NCBI RefSeq assembly: GCF_014898175.1
Contig: NZ_CP062948.1
Location: 2,542,001 to 2,606,000 of the forward strand
Direction: 5' to 3'
DNA length: 64,000 bases
From: Bifidobacterium lemurum
GTDB lineage: Bacteria > Actinomycetota > Actinomycetes > Actinomycetales > Bifidobacteriaceae
Shown here: positions 54,758 to 63,460 of the stretch, one piece after another
Numbering within the stretch: the stretch's first letter is position 1
Layout: each line of letters opens with the position of its first letter
Position numbers and translations under genes: made by a program
Notes under the pieces: generated by a model
What the model was told of the DNA's origin: nothing
The model's database searches: none
The model's input: the letters and a program-made list of their open reading frames with translations, nothing else

Positions 54758-55226
54758 CGATCGCCTCCTTCTTCTCTTTCGCACCATCAAGTGCCGTCTG
54801 CAATATCACCACAGCAGACTGTTGGTCGACGACGGGCCTGTGCCTGTTCGTGCGAACCGACGCGTCAAGAAGCAGACGGTGCGCGCTGACGGTCGTCAGC
54901 CGTTCATCAACCAATGTTACCTGTGGAACCGTCTGAATCGGAGACTGGTCGTCGTCCACCAGCAGTTTCAAACGTTTGGTGAGATTGTCGGCCCACCGAC
55001 GGGCCTTTTTCGCGCTTTTGCCTTCCGTGCCGTCCATCTGCAGGGGAAGCCCCACGATCACACGGTCGACATGCTCATCCTCGATCAGGGCGCACACATC
55101 CTCCAGCGCGAAGAAGGAATCGCCATACACGGCGATGTTGCCTGCCGGATGGGCAAGGGTGAGCTCCGGGTCGGACAATGCGAGTCCGACCCGTGCGTTC
55201 CCCAGATCAACGCCTAACCACACCAT
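54747..55226 (-). CDS. ruvX: Holliday junction resolvase-like protein (YqgF)
   Basis: The 159-residue RNase H-like protein starts GVDLGNARVGLALSD and has VGLPLQMDGTEG and VTLVDERLTT, the YqgF family motifs. It is thought to process pre-16S rRNA 5' ends; Holliday-junction cutting is less certain. It sits between alaS and mltG, the standard actinobacterial order. Confidence 0.93.
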   Translation of the reverse strand: MVWLGVDLGNARVGLALSDPELTLAHPAGNIAVYGDSFFALEDVCALIEDEHVDRVIVGLPLQMDGTEGKSAKKARRWADNLTKRLKLLVDDDQSPIQTVPQVTLVDERLTTVSAHRLLLDASVRTNRHRPVVDQQSAVVILQTALDGAKEKKEAIDVR

Positions 55227-55237
55227 CGTCGTGCGTG

Positions 55238-57916
55238 TCAGGCCTTCGCCACCTCGGAGGACAGCGCCTCCAACGCCTCGTCGATCTTCGTCGCGTCGGC
55301 GCCGCCGCCCTGGGCGAAGTCCGGCTTGCCGCCGCCACCGCCGCCGAGGATCTTGGATGCGCCGCGCACCAGATCGCCGGCCTTGATGCCGAGCTTGCGG
55401 GCGGAATCGTTGGTGGCGACCGCCACCATGGGCTTGTCGTCCTCGCTCACGCCGGCGAGGGCCACCACCACGGGAGCGTCCTCGCCGAGGCGGCCGCGCA
55501 CGTCGAGCACCGTCTTGCGCAGCGCGTCGAAGGAACCGAAATGTCCGACGTTCTTCGCCGCGACCTTGATCGAGTGGTTCGACTGTTGAGCGGCCGTCAC
55601 CAGTTCCGGCACGGACGCGGCCAGCTGGGATTCGTACATGGAGGCCAGACGTCGGTCGGATTCCTTGAGCTTGGCGAGCAGCGTGTTCACACGGTCGGCC
55701 AGCTCGTCCGGACGCGCGTTGAGCTTGTCGCTCAGCTGCGAGACGAGCGCGTGCTCACGCGCGTTGTATTCGTAGGCGCTCTGTCCCACCAGCGCGTCCA
55801 CGCGACGCACGCCGGAGCCGATCGACGCTTCGGACATGATGTTGACCGCGCCGATCTTGCCGACGTGGTCAACGTGGGTGCCGCCGCACAGCTCGCGGCT
55901 CCAACCGTCCTCGCCGATGGACACGACGCGCACGATGTCGCCGTACTTCTCGCCGAACAGATGCATGGCGCCCAGAGCGATGGCGTCATCGAACTTCATC
56001 TCCTGCGTGGTGACGGCCAGATTGTCGCGCAGACGGTCGTTCACGCGCTCCTCGACGGCGCTGATCACCGTCTTGGCCGGCGCCTTGGACCACTGGAAGT
56101 CGAAACGCAGACGGTTCGGGGCGTCCTCGGAGCCGCGCTGGGTGGCCTGCGGGCCGAGCTCCTCGCGCAGCGCCTTGTGCACCATATGGGTGGCGGTGTG
56201 CGAGCGGGCGATGGCGCCGCGGCGGTTCAGATCGATGTTGGCGTTGACCTGCGTGCCCACCACCAGCGTGCCTTCGGTCAGGCGGCACTGGTGGACGATG
56301 AGATCCTTGATGGGCTTCTGCACGTCGTCGACCTCGAGCACCGCGCCGTCGTCGGAGAGGATCTCGCCCTGGTCGGCGAGCTGGCCGCCGGCCTCCGCGT
56401 AGAACGGCGTGCGGTCGAGGATCACCTCGACGGTCGCCGGAGCGGTGACCGCGGGCACGGAGCCCTTGCCCTCCTGCATGATGCCGAGCACCGTGCCGCG
56501 GGCGGAGAAGTCGGTGTAGCCGAGGAAGTCGATCGGCTTGGCGAGCGTCTTCTTGAAATCGTCGTAGACGGACAGATCCACGTTGTGACGCTTCTTGAGC
56601 GCGTCGGCGCGGGCGCGGCCCTTCTGCTCGGCCATCAGCTCGCGGAACTTCGCCTCGTCGACCTTCACGCCCTGTTCGGCGGCCATCTCGAGGGTCAGCT
56701 CGATCGGGAAGCCGTAGGTGTCGTGCAGGGTGAACGCGTCCTTGCCGGACACGGTCTCCTCGCCGGCCTCCTTGGCCTTCCTCACGGCCACGTCGAGGAT
56801 GGTGGTGCCGTTCTCCAGCGTGCGCAGGAAGGTGTCCTCCTCGCCGTAGGCGGCTTCGGTCACGTCATGGAAGGTGTCGTTGAGCTCGGGGTAGCTGGCC
56901 TCCATCGCGGCCTTGGAGACCGGGAACAGGCTGGGCAGCACCGGATCGGTCACGCCGAGCATGCGCATCGAGCGCACGACGCGGCGCAGCAGGCGGCGCA
57001 GCACGTAGCCGCGGCCCACGTTGCTCGGGCGCACGCCGTCGCTCATGATCATCAGGGCGGAGCGCACATGGTCGGCGACCACACGGAAGCGCACGTCGGC
57101 GTCCGCGTCCTCGCCGTACTTGTGGCCGGACAGGCGTTCGGCCGCCTCGATCACCGGGTAGACCTCGTCGGTCTCGTAGATGTTCTGCTTGCCCTGCAGC
57201 AGGTAGGCCAGTCGCTCCAGACCCGCGCCGGTGTCGATGTTCTTGTTCTCCAGCTCGCCCACGATATGCAGGTCGGTTTTGGATTTGACGTTGTCGACCT
57301 CGTAGTTTTCGAACACGAGGTCCCAGATCTCGATGTAGCGGTTCTCGTCCGCGATCGGGCCGCCTTCGACGCCGTATTCGGGGCCGCGGTCCACGTAGAT
57401 CTCGGAGCAGGGGCCGCCGGGACCGGGGCCGCCGGTGGTCCAGAAGTTGTCCTCCATGCCCATGATCTGGATATGCTCGGGGTCGACGCCCTCGTTGCGC
57501 CACATGGCGCGGGCTTCCTCGTCATCGGTGAAGGTGGTCATCCACAGATCCTCGGGGGCGAGTCCATAGCCGCCCTGCTCGACCGGCAGGGTCAGCAGCT
57601 CCCACGCGTAGTGGATGGCCTCCTCCTTGAAGTAGTCGCCGAAGGAGAAGTTGCCGATCATCTGGAAGAAGGTGCCGTGGCGGGTGGTTTTGCCCACCTC
57701 GTCGATGTCCAGCGTGCGCACGCACTTCTGGTTCGAGGCCATGCGCGGGTACGGGGCGGTCTGCTCGCCCATCAGGTAGGGGATGAACGGCACCATGCCG
57801 GCGATGGTGAACAGGGTGGTCGGGTTCGGCGAGATCAGGGACGCCGACGGCACGACGAGATGGTCGTGCTTCTCGAAATAGTCAAGGTAGCGCTTCGCGA
57901 TTTCAGAAGTGCGCAT
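55238..57916 (-). CDS. alaS: Alanyl-tRNA synthetase
   Basis: The 892-residue class II enzyme begins [27 protein letters not shown], with the editing-domain Zn motif [13 protein letters not shown] and C..H ([13 protein letters not shown]) and the C-terminal C-Ala domain ending near [15 protein letters not shown]. It charges tRNA-Ala and edits Ser/Gly mischarging. It is preceded on the same strand by two small membrane protein genes and followed 11 bp later by ruvX. Confidence 0.97.
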   Translation of the reverse strand: MRTSEIAKRYLDYFEKHDHLVVPSASLISPNPTTLFTIAGMVPFIPYLMGEQTAPYPRMASNQKCVRTLDIDEVGKTTRHGTFFQMIGNFSFGDYFKEEAIHYAWELLTLPVEQGGYGLAPEDLWMTTFTDDEEARAMWRNEGVDPEHIQIMGMEDNFWTTGGPGPGGPCSEIYVDRGPEYGVEGGPIADENRYIEIWDLVFENYEVDNVKSKTDLHIVGELENKNIDTGAGLERLAYLLQGKQNIYETDEVYPVIEAAERLSGHKYGEDADADVRFRVVADHVRSALMIMSDGVRPSNVGRGYVLRRLLRRVVRSMRMLGVTDPVLPSLFPVSKAAMEASYPELNDTFHDVTEAAYGEEDTFLRTLENGTTILDVAVRKAKEAGEETVSGKDAFTLHDTYGFPIELTLEMAAEQGVKVDEAKFRELMAEQKGRARADALKKRHNVDLSVYDDFKKTLAKPIDFLGYTDFSARGTVLGIMQEGKGSVPAVTAPATVEVILDRTPFYAEAGGQLADQGEILSDDGAVLEVDDVQKPIKDLIVHQCRLTEGTLVVGTQVNANIDLNRRGAIARSHTATHMVHKALREELGPQATQRGSEDAPNRLRFDFQWSKAPAKTVISAVEERVNDRLRDNLAVTTQEMKFDDAIALGAMHLFGEKYGDIVRVVSIGEDGWSRELCGGTHVDHVGKIGAVNIMSEASIGSGVRRVDALVGQSAYEYNAREHALVSQLSDKLNARPDELADRVNTLLAKLKESDRRLASMYESQLAASVPELVTAAQQSNHSIKVAAKNVGHFGSFDALRKTVLDVRGRLGEDAPVVVALAGVSEDDKPMVAVATNDSARKLGIKAGDLVRGASKILGGGGGGKPDFAQGGGADATKIDEALEALSSEVAKA

Positions 57917-58032
57917 TGTGGTGCCATGCTCCTTGTGGGTTGTGGTGTGAGGGCGCGCGGGCCCTTCATTGAGGAATTACAGGTGTGGCCGAGGGCCGTT
58001 GAAACGTCGAAAACAGTCGCGCCTATAGGTGT

Positions 58033-58269
58033 TCAGCGGGCGCGGTCCGCGTATTGCCGGTTGAGTTCAGCCTCGCGGGCTCGACGCGTGGCGTTGAATT
58101 CGGCGATCAGGCCTTCCATCGTTTTCATCGTCACGTTCTCGGGATCGGGGCCGAGCAGGAACTGGCGCGCCTTGTCGGGCGTGTGCGCCTTGACGTAGGC
58201 CTGCGCCTTGGTGACGGCCATCACGCCGATGGCCGCGCCGATTCCGATCCAGAACAGTCGTTTGAACAT
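58033..58269 (-). CDS. Small actinobacterial membrane protein near alaS
   Basis: The 78-residue protein has one N-terminal membrane helix (MFKRLFWIGIGAAIGVMAVTKAQAYV) and a helical cytoplasmic region. Proteins of this type lie between DUF948 and alaS in many actinobacteria (DUF6167-like); function unknown. The ATG at 58269 overlaps the DUF948 stop and has GGAG at the correct spacing, showing translational coupling. Confidence 0.8.
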   Translation of the reverse strand: MFKRLFWIGIGAAIGVMAVTKAQAYVKAHTPDKARQFLLGPDPENVTMKTMEGLIAEFNATRRAREAELNRQYADRAR

Positions 58270-58646
58270 CACTTCTCCCCTTGGTCGGTGCTCTGCTTGG
58301 CAAGGAAGGATTGGGCGGTGCTTTTCAGCGCGTACGCGGCGGACGCCGCCTTGATCACCGGCTTGCCGAGGAACGAGCCATACAGATCGGTGAGCGCGCC
58401 GACGTTGTTCGCCGTGGTGGACGCGGCCGCGGAGATCTTGTTCACGTCCTCCAGCGACTTGTTGACCTGGCGCACCGTGGTCACGGACTCGTCAAGCGCG
58501 GGAATGGCATGCTCGCCGGACTGCTTGACGGTGTCGGCGATCTGGTCGAACAGCTTGCCCAGACGGATCAGCGGGTAGATCATGAACCCAGCGAGGATCG
58601 CGAACACAATCGCCGCGATCAGACCTGCGATCTCTCCTACAGCCAT
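58269..58646 (-). CDS. DUF948-family membrane protein
   Basis: The 125-residue protein has an N-terminal membrane helix (about 6-30) and a cytoplasmic amphipathic region (SVTTVRQVNKSLEDVNKISAAASTTANNVG) that looks like a coiled coil. It belongs to the DUF948 group (YtxG-like), found next to alaS in actinobacteria. Function not established. The ATG at 58646 has GAAAGAGG upstream. Confidence 0.82.
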   Translation of the reverse strand: MAVGEIAGLIAAIVFAILAGFMIYPLIRLGKLFDQIADTVKQSGEHAIPALDESVTTVRQVNKSLEDVNKISAAASTTANNVGALTDLYGSFLGKPVIKAASAAYALKSTAQSFLAKQSTDQGEK

Positions 58647-58727
58647 CTTGAACCTCTTTCCTGCTCAGCGAACTCTTCCGTACACAATACCGCACCAGAC
58701 TAATCAATAGGTGCGACTCACGAACCG

Positions 58728-59402
58728 TCACCGGTTGTACGCGGTGATGGTGATGGCCTCGGCGAAGGGTTTGTCGGTGTCGAAATCGAGCACGGTGACC
58801 GAACCGTTGGCGGGGCGCTCACTCAGATCCAAATCGTCGCCGCCGAAGCGGTGGGCGAGGCTGAGCAGCGTGTTGCCGTGGCTGATCTGCAGCACATCGT
58901 CGCCGCCTTTGAGCGCGGGATTCGCGGCGATCAGCGCGAACGCGCCTTCGACGCGCGTCCAGTACTCCTCATCGGATTCCGCGTCATGAAAGGGATCTGC
59001 CTCTTTAAGGAAGTCGCGTGTGGCGGCGAGTCCGAATTTCGAGACGATTTCGTTATAGGTTTTCGCGCCGTGCGGAGCGCCGGCCGCGTACCAGGCCATC
59101 GCCATATCCTGGCCTTCGTAATAGCCGTAGCATTGCTCGCGGAAATGCATGTCCGCGACAAGCGTGGGACGTGCGTGGCCGGCCGCCTCGTTGATGTCGA
59201 GGATGCGTTCGGCGGTCATCTGCGCGCGTGTGGTGTCCGAGCAGTAGGCGGCGGCGAAGTCGATCCCCTTGAGCTTCTCCCCCGCCGTGACGGCGTCGGC
59301 GAGTCCCGCTTCCGTCAGAGGAGAGTTCGACCAGCCCTGCAGGCGGTTGTATCGGTTGAAATAGGTCTGTCCGTGCCGGACGAGGTGCAGATGAAGAATC
59401 AT
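58728..59402 (-). CDS. Histidine phosphatase family protein
   Basis: The 224-residue protein of the phosphoglycerate-mutase superfamily has the LVRHGQT motif (His10 as phosphate acceptor) and the second catalytic His in QISHGNT. The insert (FREQCYGYYEGQDMAMAW) is typical of broad-specificity phosphatases rather than true mutases, so the substrate is open. ATG at 59402 follows GGGAGG closely. It precedes the DUF948 gene on the same strand. Confidence 0.88.
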   Translation of the reverse strand: MILHLHLVRHGQTYFNRYNRLQGWSNSPLTEAGLADAVTAGEKLKGIDFAAAYCSDTTRAQMTAERILDINEAAGHARPTLVADMHFREQCYGYYEGQDMAMAWYAAGAPHGAKTYNEIVSKFGLAATRDFLKEADPFHDAESDEEYWTRVEGAFALIAANPALKGGDDVLQISHGNTLLSLAHRFGGDDLDLSERPANGSVTVLDFDTDKPFAEAITITAYNR

Positions 59403-59598
59403 GCCTCCCAGTGTACGCGCACGACGGGGAGTCGCAATCGTTTCCGTGCGACTTTTCCGAACACGAACCGAACATCGCATAACAGCGCGAATCGGCAAGA
59501 TGACGGCGATTCCTCGGGAATATGTGCGTTTCGCCGGGATTTATGGGTCGCACGGGATGGTCCGGGGCGTCGGCCTGTGCGAACCCGGCCACAACGAA

Positions 59599-59634
59599 CG
59601 ATGCCCCGCGGCCGCATTCGGCCACGGGGCATCG
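59599..59634 (-). terminator. Terminator of rpsD
   Basis: The perfect 10-bp stem CGATGCCCCG/CGGGGCATCG with an inner GGCC pair lies about 35 bp past the rpsD stop. Confidence 0.75.
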
Positions 59635-59668
59635 CCCGGTATGTCCTAAAGGATGGGTTCGCTGAGGA

Positions 59669-60295
59669 TCAGCGAGCGTAGAATTCGACCACGTACTGGA
59701 TGTTGACCTGCACCGGCACCTCTTCGGCTTCCGGCTTGCGGGTCAGGGTGGCCTTCAGGGAGGCGAGGTTCACGTCGAGATAGCCGGGAACCTGGGGCAG
59801 CACGTCGCGATGCACGCCTTCGGCGGCGATCTGGAACGGCACCATGGTCTGGCTCTTGGCCTTCACCTGGATGGTCTGGCCGGGCTTGACGCGGTAGGAC
59901 GGGCGGTCCACGATGTTGCCGTCGACGAGGATGTGACGGTGCACCACGAACTGACGGGCCTGGGCGGTCGTGCGGGCGAAGCCGGAGCGCAGCACCAGGT
60001 TGTCGAGGCGGACCTCGAGGTCCTGCAGCATGGCGTTACCGGTCTGGCCGGCGGTGCGGGTCGCCTTCTCGTAGGAGGCGCGCAGCTGCTTCTCGGAGAT
60101 GCCGTACTGGGCACGCAGACGCTGCTTCTCGCGCAGACGCACCGCGTAATCGGACTCGGTGCGGCGGCGGGTGCGGCCGTGCTCGCCGGGGGCGTACGGA
60201 CGCTTCTCGAAGATGCGCTGAGCCTTGGGGGTCAGTGCGATGCCCAGGGCGCGGGAAAGACGCACCTGACGGCGGGAACGCTGAACGTTCGTCAT
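59669..60295 (-). CDS. rpsD: 30S ribosomal protein S4
   Basis: The 208-residue protein has the actinobacterial S4 N terminus (MTNVQRSRRQVRLSRALGIALTPKA) and the S4 RNA-binding domain (about 95-160, VRLDNLVLRSGFARTTAQARQFVVHRHILVDG). S4 nucleates 30S assembly and binds 16S rRNA. ATG at 60295 has AGGAATATC. The spacer upstream holds a 220-bp non-coding leader without an obvious riboswitch. Confidence 0.96.
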   Translation of the reverse strand: MTNVQRSRRQVRLSRALGIALTPKAQRIFEKRPYAPGEHGRTRRRTESDYAVRLREKQRLRAQYGISEKQLRASYEKATRTAGQTGNAMLQDLEVRLDNLVLRSGFARTTAQARQFVVHRHILVDGNIVDRPSYRVKPGQTIQVKAKSQTMVPFQIAAEGVHRDVLPQVPGYLDVNLASLKATLTRKPEAEEVPVQVNIQYVVEFYAR

Positions 60296-60518
60296 GATAT
60301 TCCTATTCTTTCTGTCGTTGTCTGAACGGAACGCGGGAATCCTTGGGTGGATCCCCACGCTGAGCCGGCCTCTCCAACGCTTCGTCGTGATCGCTCACGA
60401 ACGGCCTGCCTCCTTACGGATTCGGGCCGCCGACCCGTTGATGGGCTAAGGCTCCAGACAGTGCGCCCCTGATGGGACACACCAAAGTGAACATAGTACC
60501 CGCGCCTCGTGACAAGCG

Positions 60519-61559
60519 TCAGTCTTGGGTGAGGATGCCCCGGTCCATACGGTAGCGGCGGTCGACGTAGGCCAGCGCGTCGTGATCATGCGTGACCATG
60601 AGCACGGCGGTGCCCCGGTCCGCGGTTTCGCGCAGCAGACGCATGACGATGGCGGTGCTTTCCGCGTCGAGATCGCCGGTCGGTTCGTCGGCGATCAGCA
60701 GTTTGGGATCGTTCATCAGCGCGCGGGCGATGGAGACTCGACGCATCTCGCCTCCGGAAAGCTCCTTCGGATAGCAGGCGGACAGATCGGCCACACCCAG
60801 GCGGGTGAGCAGCTCCGTCGCACGGTCGACCAGAGGGTCGGCTTCGCTTGCGTTGGGTTCGGCGGCGGGCATCGGCGCGATGACGTCGGGCATGTCCGGA
60901 TCGACCTGCGTTTCGGGAGATTCCTCGACTTCGCTCGGAATGACGAGAGAACCATCACCCGTCTTGGCAAGGGATTCCTCGACTTCGCTCGGAATGACGG
61001 AGGAACCTCCGCCCGAGGTGGTGGAAGAGTCGTCCGATGCGACAGAAGAATCACCACTCGACGTGGCGGAGGAGTCGCCTTCCGATGCGACAGAAGTCCC
61101 ATCATCCGTCATCCCGAGCGCAGTCGAGGGATCTCCTCCCGCCGGAACCTTGCCTCCGCCGCCCAACACGGCGGGCAGGATCACATTGTCGAGCACGGTG
61201 AGGTTGCCGAGCAGCGTATGGCTCTGCGGCACGAATCCTATGACCGTGTTGCGCAGGGCCGAGATCTCACGGTCGGAAAGCGAGGCCACGTCACGACCGT
61301 CCAATGTCACCGAACCGCTGGTGGGCGTCAATAATCCGGTGATGAGATTGAGCAGCGTGCTTTTGCCGTTGCCGGAACGTCCGACGATCGCGATGAATTC
61401 GCCGGCGTCCACAGTGAGATCCACATGGTCGACGGCGGCGAAGGCCTCGCCTCGGCGTTTGAATTCGCGGGTCAGATCGCGTATCGCAAGTAAAGGCGTT
61501 TCGTGATCCTGCATCGTTGCGACAGAGGCCGTCGCGCGCGTCTGGTCCATCTGCGTCAT
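60519..61559 (-). CDS. MacB/LolD-type ABC transporter ATPase with an in-frame repeat-derived insertion
   Basis: The 346-residue ATPase has Walker A GRSGNGKST (60-68), Q-loop FVPQS, signature LSGGE (267-271), Walker B LLIADEPTGDLD (287-298) and H-loop THD. Between the Q-loop and signature lies an insertion of about 108 residues (about 133-240) absent from the usual 230-residue LolD/MacB ATPases. It includes DPSTALGMT and two VIPSEVEES copies, the translations of a dispersed palindromic DNA element in opposite orientations, with Ser/Asp/Thr-rich repeats of 16 codons. The core motifs are intact, so it may still work. The permease and a DUF4418 gene lie upstream. ATG at 61559 has GAGGAGG. Confidence 0.9.
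   Translation of the reverse strand: MTQMDQTRATASVATMQDHETPLLAIRDLTREFKRRGEAFAAVDHVDLTVDAGEFIAIVGRSGNGKSTLLNLITGLLTPTSGSVTLDGRDVASLSDREISALRNTVIGFVPQSHTLLGNLTVLDNVILPAVLGGGGKVPAGGDPSTALGMTDDGTSVASEGDSSATSSGDSSVASDDSSTTSGGGSSVIPSEVEESLAKTGDGSLVIPSEVEESPETQVDPDMPDVIAPMPAAEPNASEADPLVDRATELLTRLGVADLSACYPKELSGGEMRRVSIARALMNDPKLLIADEPTGDLDAESTAIVMRLLRETADRGTAVLMVTHDHDALAYVDRRYRMDRGILTQD
60919..61133. repeat. Dispersed palindromic elements and 48-bp repeats inside the ABC ATPase gene
   Basis: GATTCCTCGACTTCGCTCGG... copies lie at 60919-60944 and 60973-60998 (54-bp period). An oppositely oriented copy (GTCATCCCGAGCGCAGTCGA...) lies at 61108-61133. Between them TCCGATGCGACAGAAG occurs at 61033-61048 and 61081-61096 (48-bp period). 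All spacing keeps the reading frame. Confidence 0.88.
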
Positions 61560-61620
61560 CGCTTCGCCTCCTCTTCCCTATATTCGGGATAACCAAAGGG
61601 TACGAGTTCGATCATGCGCG

Positions 61621-62832
61621 TCACTCCCCCTCCCTGAGCATGAGATAGGTCTCCGGTTTCGACAAACGGTAGGCGGACGCCACCGAAGCGATCATGCCGG
61701 TGAGCACGGCGAACACGAGTCCGGCCGCCATCAGACCAAGCGTGGTGGGCACGCCGACCTGTAGGTACGGCAGTTGCAGCTGGCGGCCGATCAGCGTGCT
61801 GAACGGGAAGATCACCAGCGAGGCGAGCGCGATGCCGATCACGCCGCCGATAAGTCCCAGCAAGGCGGACTCCTTGACGATCAGCCCCACCAGCGTGCCG
61901 CGGGTCGCCCCCATAATGCGCAGCGACGCGAATTCGCGTTTGCGTTCGTTGGTGGATGAGGAGAACACGGCGAGCAGCACGACCACGCCCATCACCCAGA
62001 AGGCCGCGAGGAACAGGGCGACGTAGCCGACGATCGCGCTCAGATTCGTCTTCGTGGTGGCGGTGATGCCACCCGGATACACGTATCCCAGGCCGTCGAG
62101 TCCGGAGGCCTCGGTGATGTTGTCGGCCACCTGTTCGGCCGAATATCCGTCGGCCACTTTGATCAGCACGGCGGAGACGGCCGTGTCGGCGTATTCCTCG
62201 GGAATCGCGGGATGCCCCACTTGGGCCGAATATCCCACGATGCGCGGAATCGTCTCCTGATTGACGAAGACGGAATTGTCGAGGCTGGTGCCGGTGGTGG
62301 CCAGTTGCGCGGCCACCGGGAACTCGTGGTCGTAGAGTTTGATGGTGCCGGAGGTGGACACGTTGATGTTCGCGCCGGCGATCACCTGGCCCGTCTCCAA
62401 CGTCTGGTCGTATTCCGAGGTGATCCACGGTTCGATGACGAAGTCGGTGGCCGGGTTGAAGCCGATGATCTGCACCTGTTCGTCGCAGCAGTCGGCGGTG
62501 AGCGAGGAGATGTACGTCTGCACGGTGGATTGCGCGATGCCGTCGGCTTTGCTTACCAATGAGGCGATGTCGTTGGTGAAATAGAAGGTGCTGGAGGTGG
62601 AGCTGGTGAGCAGCGCCTCGGCTTTGGCGCCGGTGTTCTGCGGCACCACCATGAGGTCGGCGCCCAGACGCTTCTGCATGCTGTCAAGGCCTGCGTTGAG
62701 GTTCAATGCCAGCATCGCGCCGCCGAAGAACGTGGCGGAGAGCATGGTGACGATCACCAACAATGCGGCCGTGCGGAACGGTTTGCGTTTGAGATTCTCG
62801 AAGGGCAGCCTGCCCAAGGTGATATGCGGCAT
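61621..62832 (-). CDS. MacB/FtsX-type ABC transporter permease with a vicinal Cys pair
   Basis: The 403-residue permease has one N-terminal helix (about 21-43), a large extracytoplasmic domain (about 45-265) and three C-terminal helices (about 268-290, 322-345 and 365-385), the MacB/FtsX layout. The external domain contains CC at 115-116 in LTADCCDEQVQIIGFNPATDF followed by PWI. ATG at 62832 (MPHITLGRLPFENL) is chosen because it starts directly after the DUF4418 gene; the longer ORF would overlap it. It forms a transporter with the ATPase downstream. The substrate is unknown. Confidence 0.88.
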   Translation of the reverse strand: MPHITLGRLPFENLKRKPFRTAALLVIVTMLSATFFGGAMLALNLNAGLDSMQKRLGADLMVVPQNTGAKAEALLTSSTSSTFYFTNDIASLVSKADGIAQSTVQTYISSLTADCCDEQVQIIGFNPATDFVIEPWITSEYDQTLETGQVIAGANINVSTSGTIKLYDHEFPVAAQLATTGTSLDNSVFVNQETIPRIVGYSAQVGHPAIPEEYADTAVSAVLIKVADGYSAEQVADNITEASGLDGLGYVYPGGITATTKTNLSAIVGYVALFLAAFWVMGVVVLLAVFSSSTNERKREFASLRIMGATRGTLVGLIVKESALLGLIGGVIGIALASLVIFPFSTLIGRQLQLPYLQVGVPTTLGLMAAGLVFAVLTGMIASVASAYRLSKPETYLMLREGE

Positions 62833-62837
62833 GTCGG

Positions 62838-63251
62838 TCAGCGCACCCGCGTGGCGGCGGCGTTGGTGGACTTCGCGTCCATGACCAGGGCGATGGCGGC
62901 GAACACGATGGCGAGCGCGCCGAGCACCATCAACGTGGGCAGCATCACCATACGGCAGTGCATCATCGCTCCCTGGCATACGCCGATCAGCACGGTGGGG
63001 ATGGCGAGCACCAGCAACGCGTTGATCACGACGGCGATGTTCAGTCCGATGCGTTCGCGCGTGCCGACGAACAGGGCGGCCACGCCGAGCAGGGCGATGA
63101 CGACGCCGACGCCGCTGGCCGCCAGCGCCGAGTAATGGCAGGCGCCGGGAACGTCATGGCCGGCGCAGGCGTGCGCGAAGGTCTGCGGGGCGATGGCGGT
63201 CAACGCGCCGAGGATGATGGCGGGCAGGGATGCGATCAGCTTGTTCTTCAT
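62838..63251 (-). CDS. DUF4418-family membrane protein
   Basis: The 137-residue protein has four to five hydrophobic segments and conserved Cys/His positions: HACAGHDVPGACHYSALAASG (Cys29, Cys38, His39) and MMHCRM near residue 99. DUF4418 proteins have been seen next to MacB-type ABC genes in Firmicutes and actinobacteria; their role is unknown, and a metal- or thiol-related function is only inferred from the Cys/His pattern. ATG at 63251 has GAGAGGA. It is the first gene of a three-gene operon. Confidence 0.8.
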   Translation of the reverse strand: MKNKLIASLPAIILGALTAIAPQTFAHACAGHDVPGACHYSALAASGVGVVIALLGVAALFVGTRERIGLNIAVVINALLVLAIPTVLIGVCQGAMMHCRMVMLPTLMVLGALAIVFAAIALVMDAKSTNAAATRVR

Positions 63252-63284
63252 GATGTCCTCTCATCAGTTGCATAAACCTTCGAG

Positions 63285-63313
63285 ATTATGCAGCCGAACA
63301 TCAAGAAAATCAA
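63285..63313 (-). promoter_or_regulatory. Putative promoter of the DUF4418/ABC operon
   Basis: On the minus strand, TTGATT (63308-63313) and CATAAT (63285-63290) are 17 bp apart, giving a start about 27 bp before the DUF4418 start codon. Confidence 0.55.
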
Positions 63314-63323
63314 GACTTGATTT
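63307..63323. promoter_or_regulatory. Operator-like palindrome overlapping the -35 box
   Basis: AAATCAAG-A-CTTGATTT is a perfect inverted repeat with 8-bp arms that covers the putative -35 box of the DUF4418/ABC operon. Its position suggests repression; no regulator gene is adjacent. Confidence 0.55.
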
Positions 63324-63346
63324 GCATGCCGGTCTGTGGTAGCGGC

Positions 63347-63460
63347 AAACTCCTTCAGAGTTTTTCGATCGGAACTAAGGATGGCTCCGTCGTCGTACAG
63401 CCCGCTGGGCTGTCCGACTCCTCGCTGCACCGATTTATGAAAAACTCTTTTAGAGTTTTT
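63347..63460 (-). repeat. Duplicated helicase 3' end with two terminator-like hairpins
   Basis: AGAGTTTTTCGATCGG occurs at the end of the helicase gene (63452-63467) and again at 63357-63372, each with its own small stem (AAAAACTCT/AGAGTTTTT at 63440-63460; AAACTC/GAGTTT at 63347-63363). Between them is the hairpin ACAGCCC/GGGCTGT (63397-63413). The first stem overlaps the helicase stop codon and may be its terminator. Confidence 0.6.

Noticed and set aside
55178..58198. Plus-strand frame of about 1000 codons opposite alaS
   Set aside because: Antisense shadow; alaS is unmistakable on the other strand.
60296..60518. Riboswitch or autoregulatory leader upstream of rpsD
   Set aside because: The 220-bp region has some short stems, but I could not match it to a known S4 leader or riboswitch.
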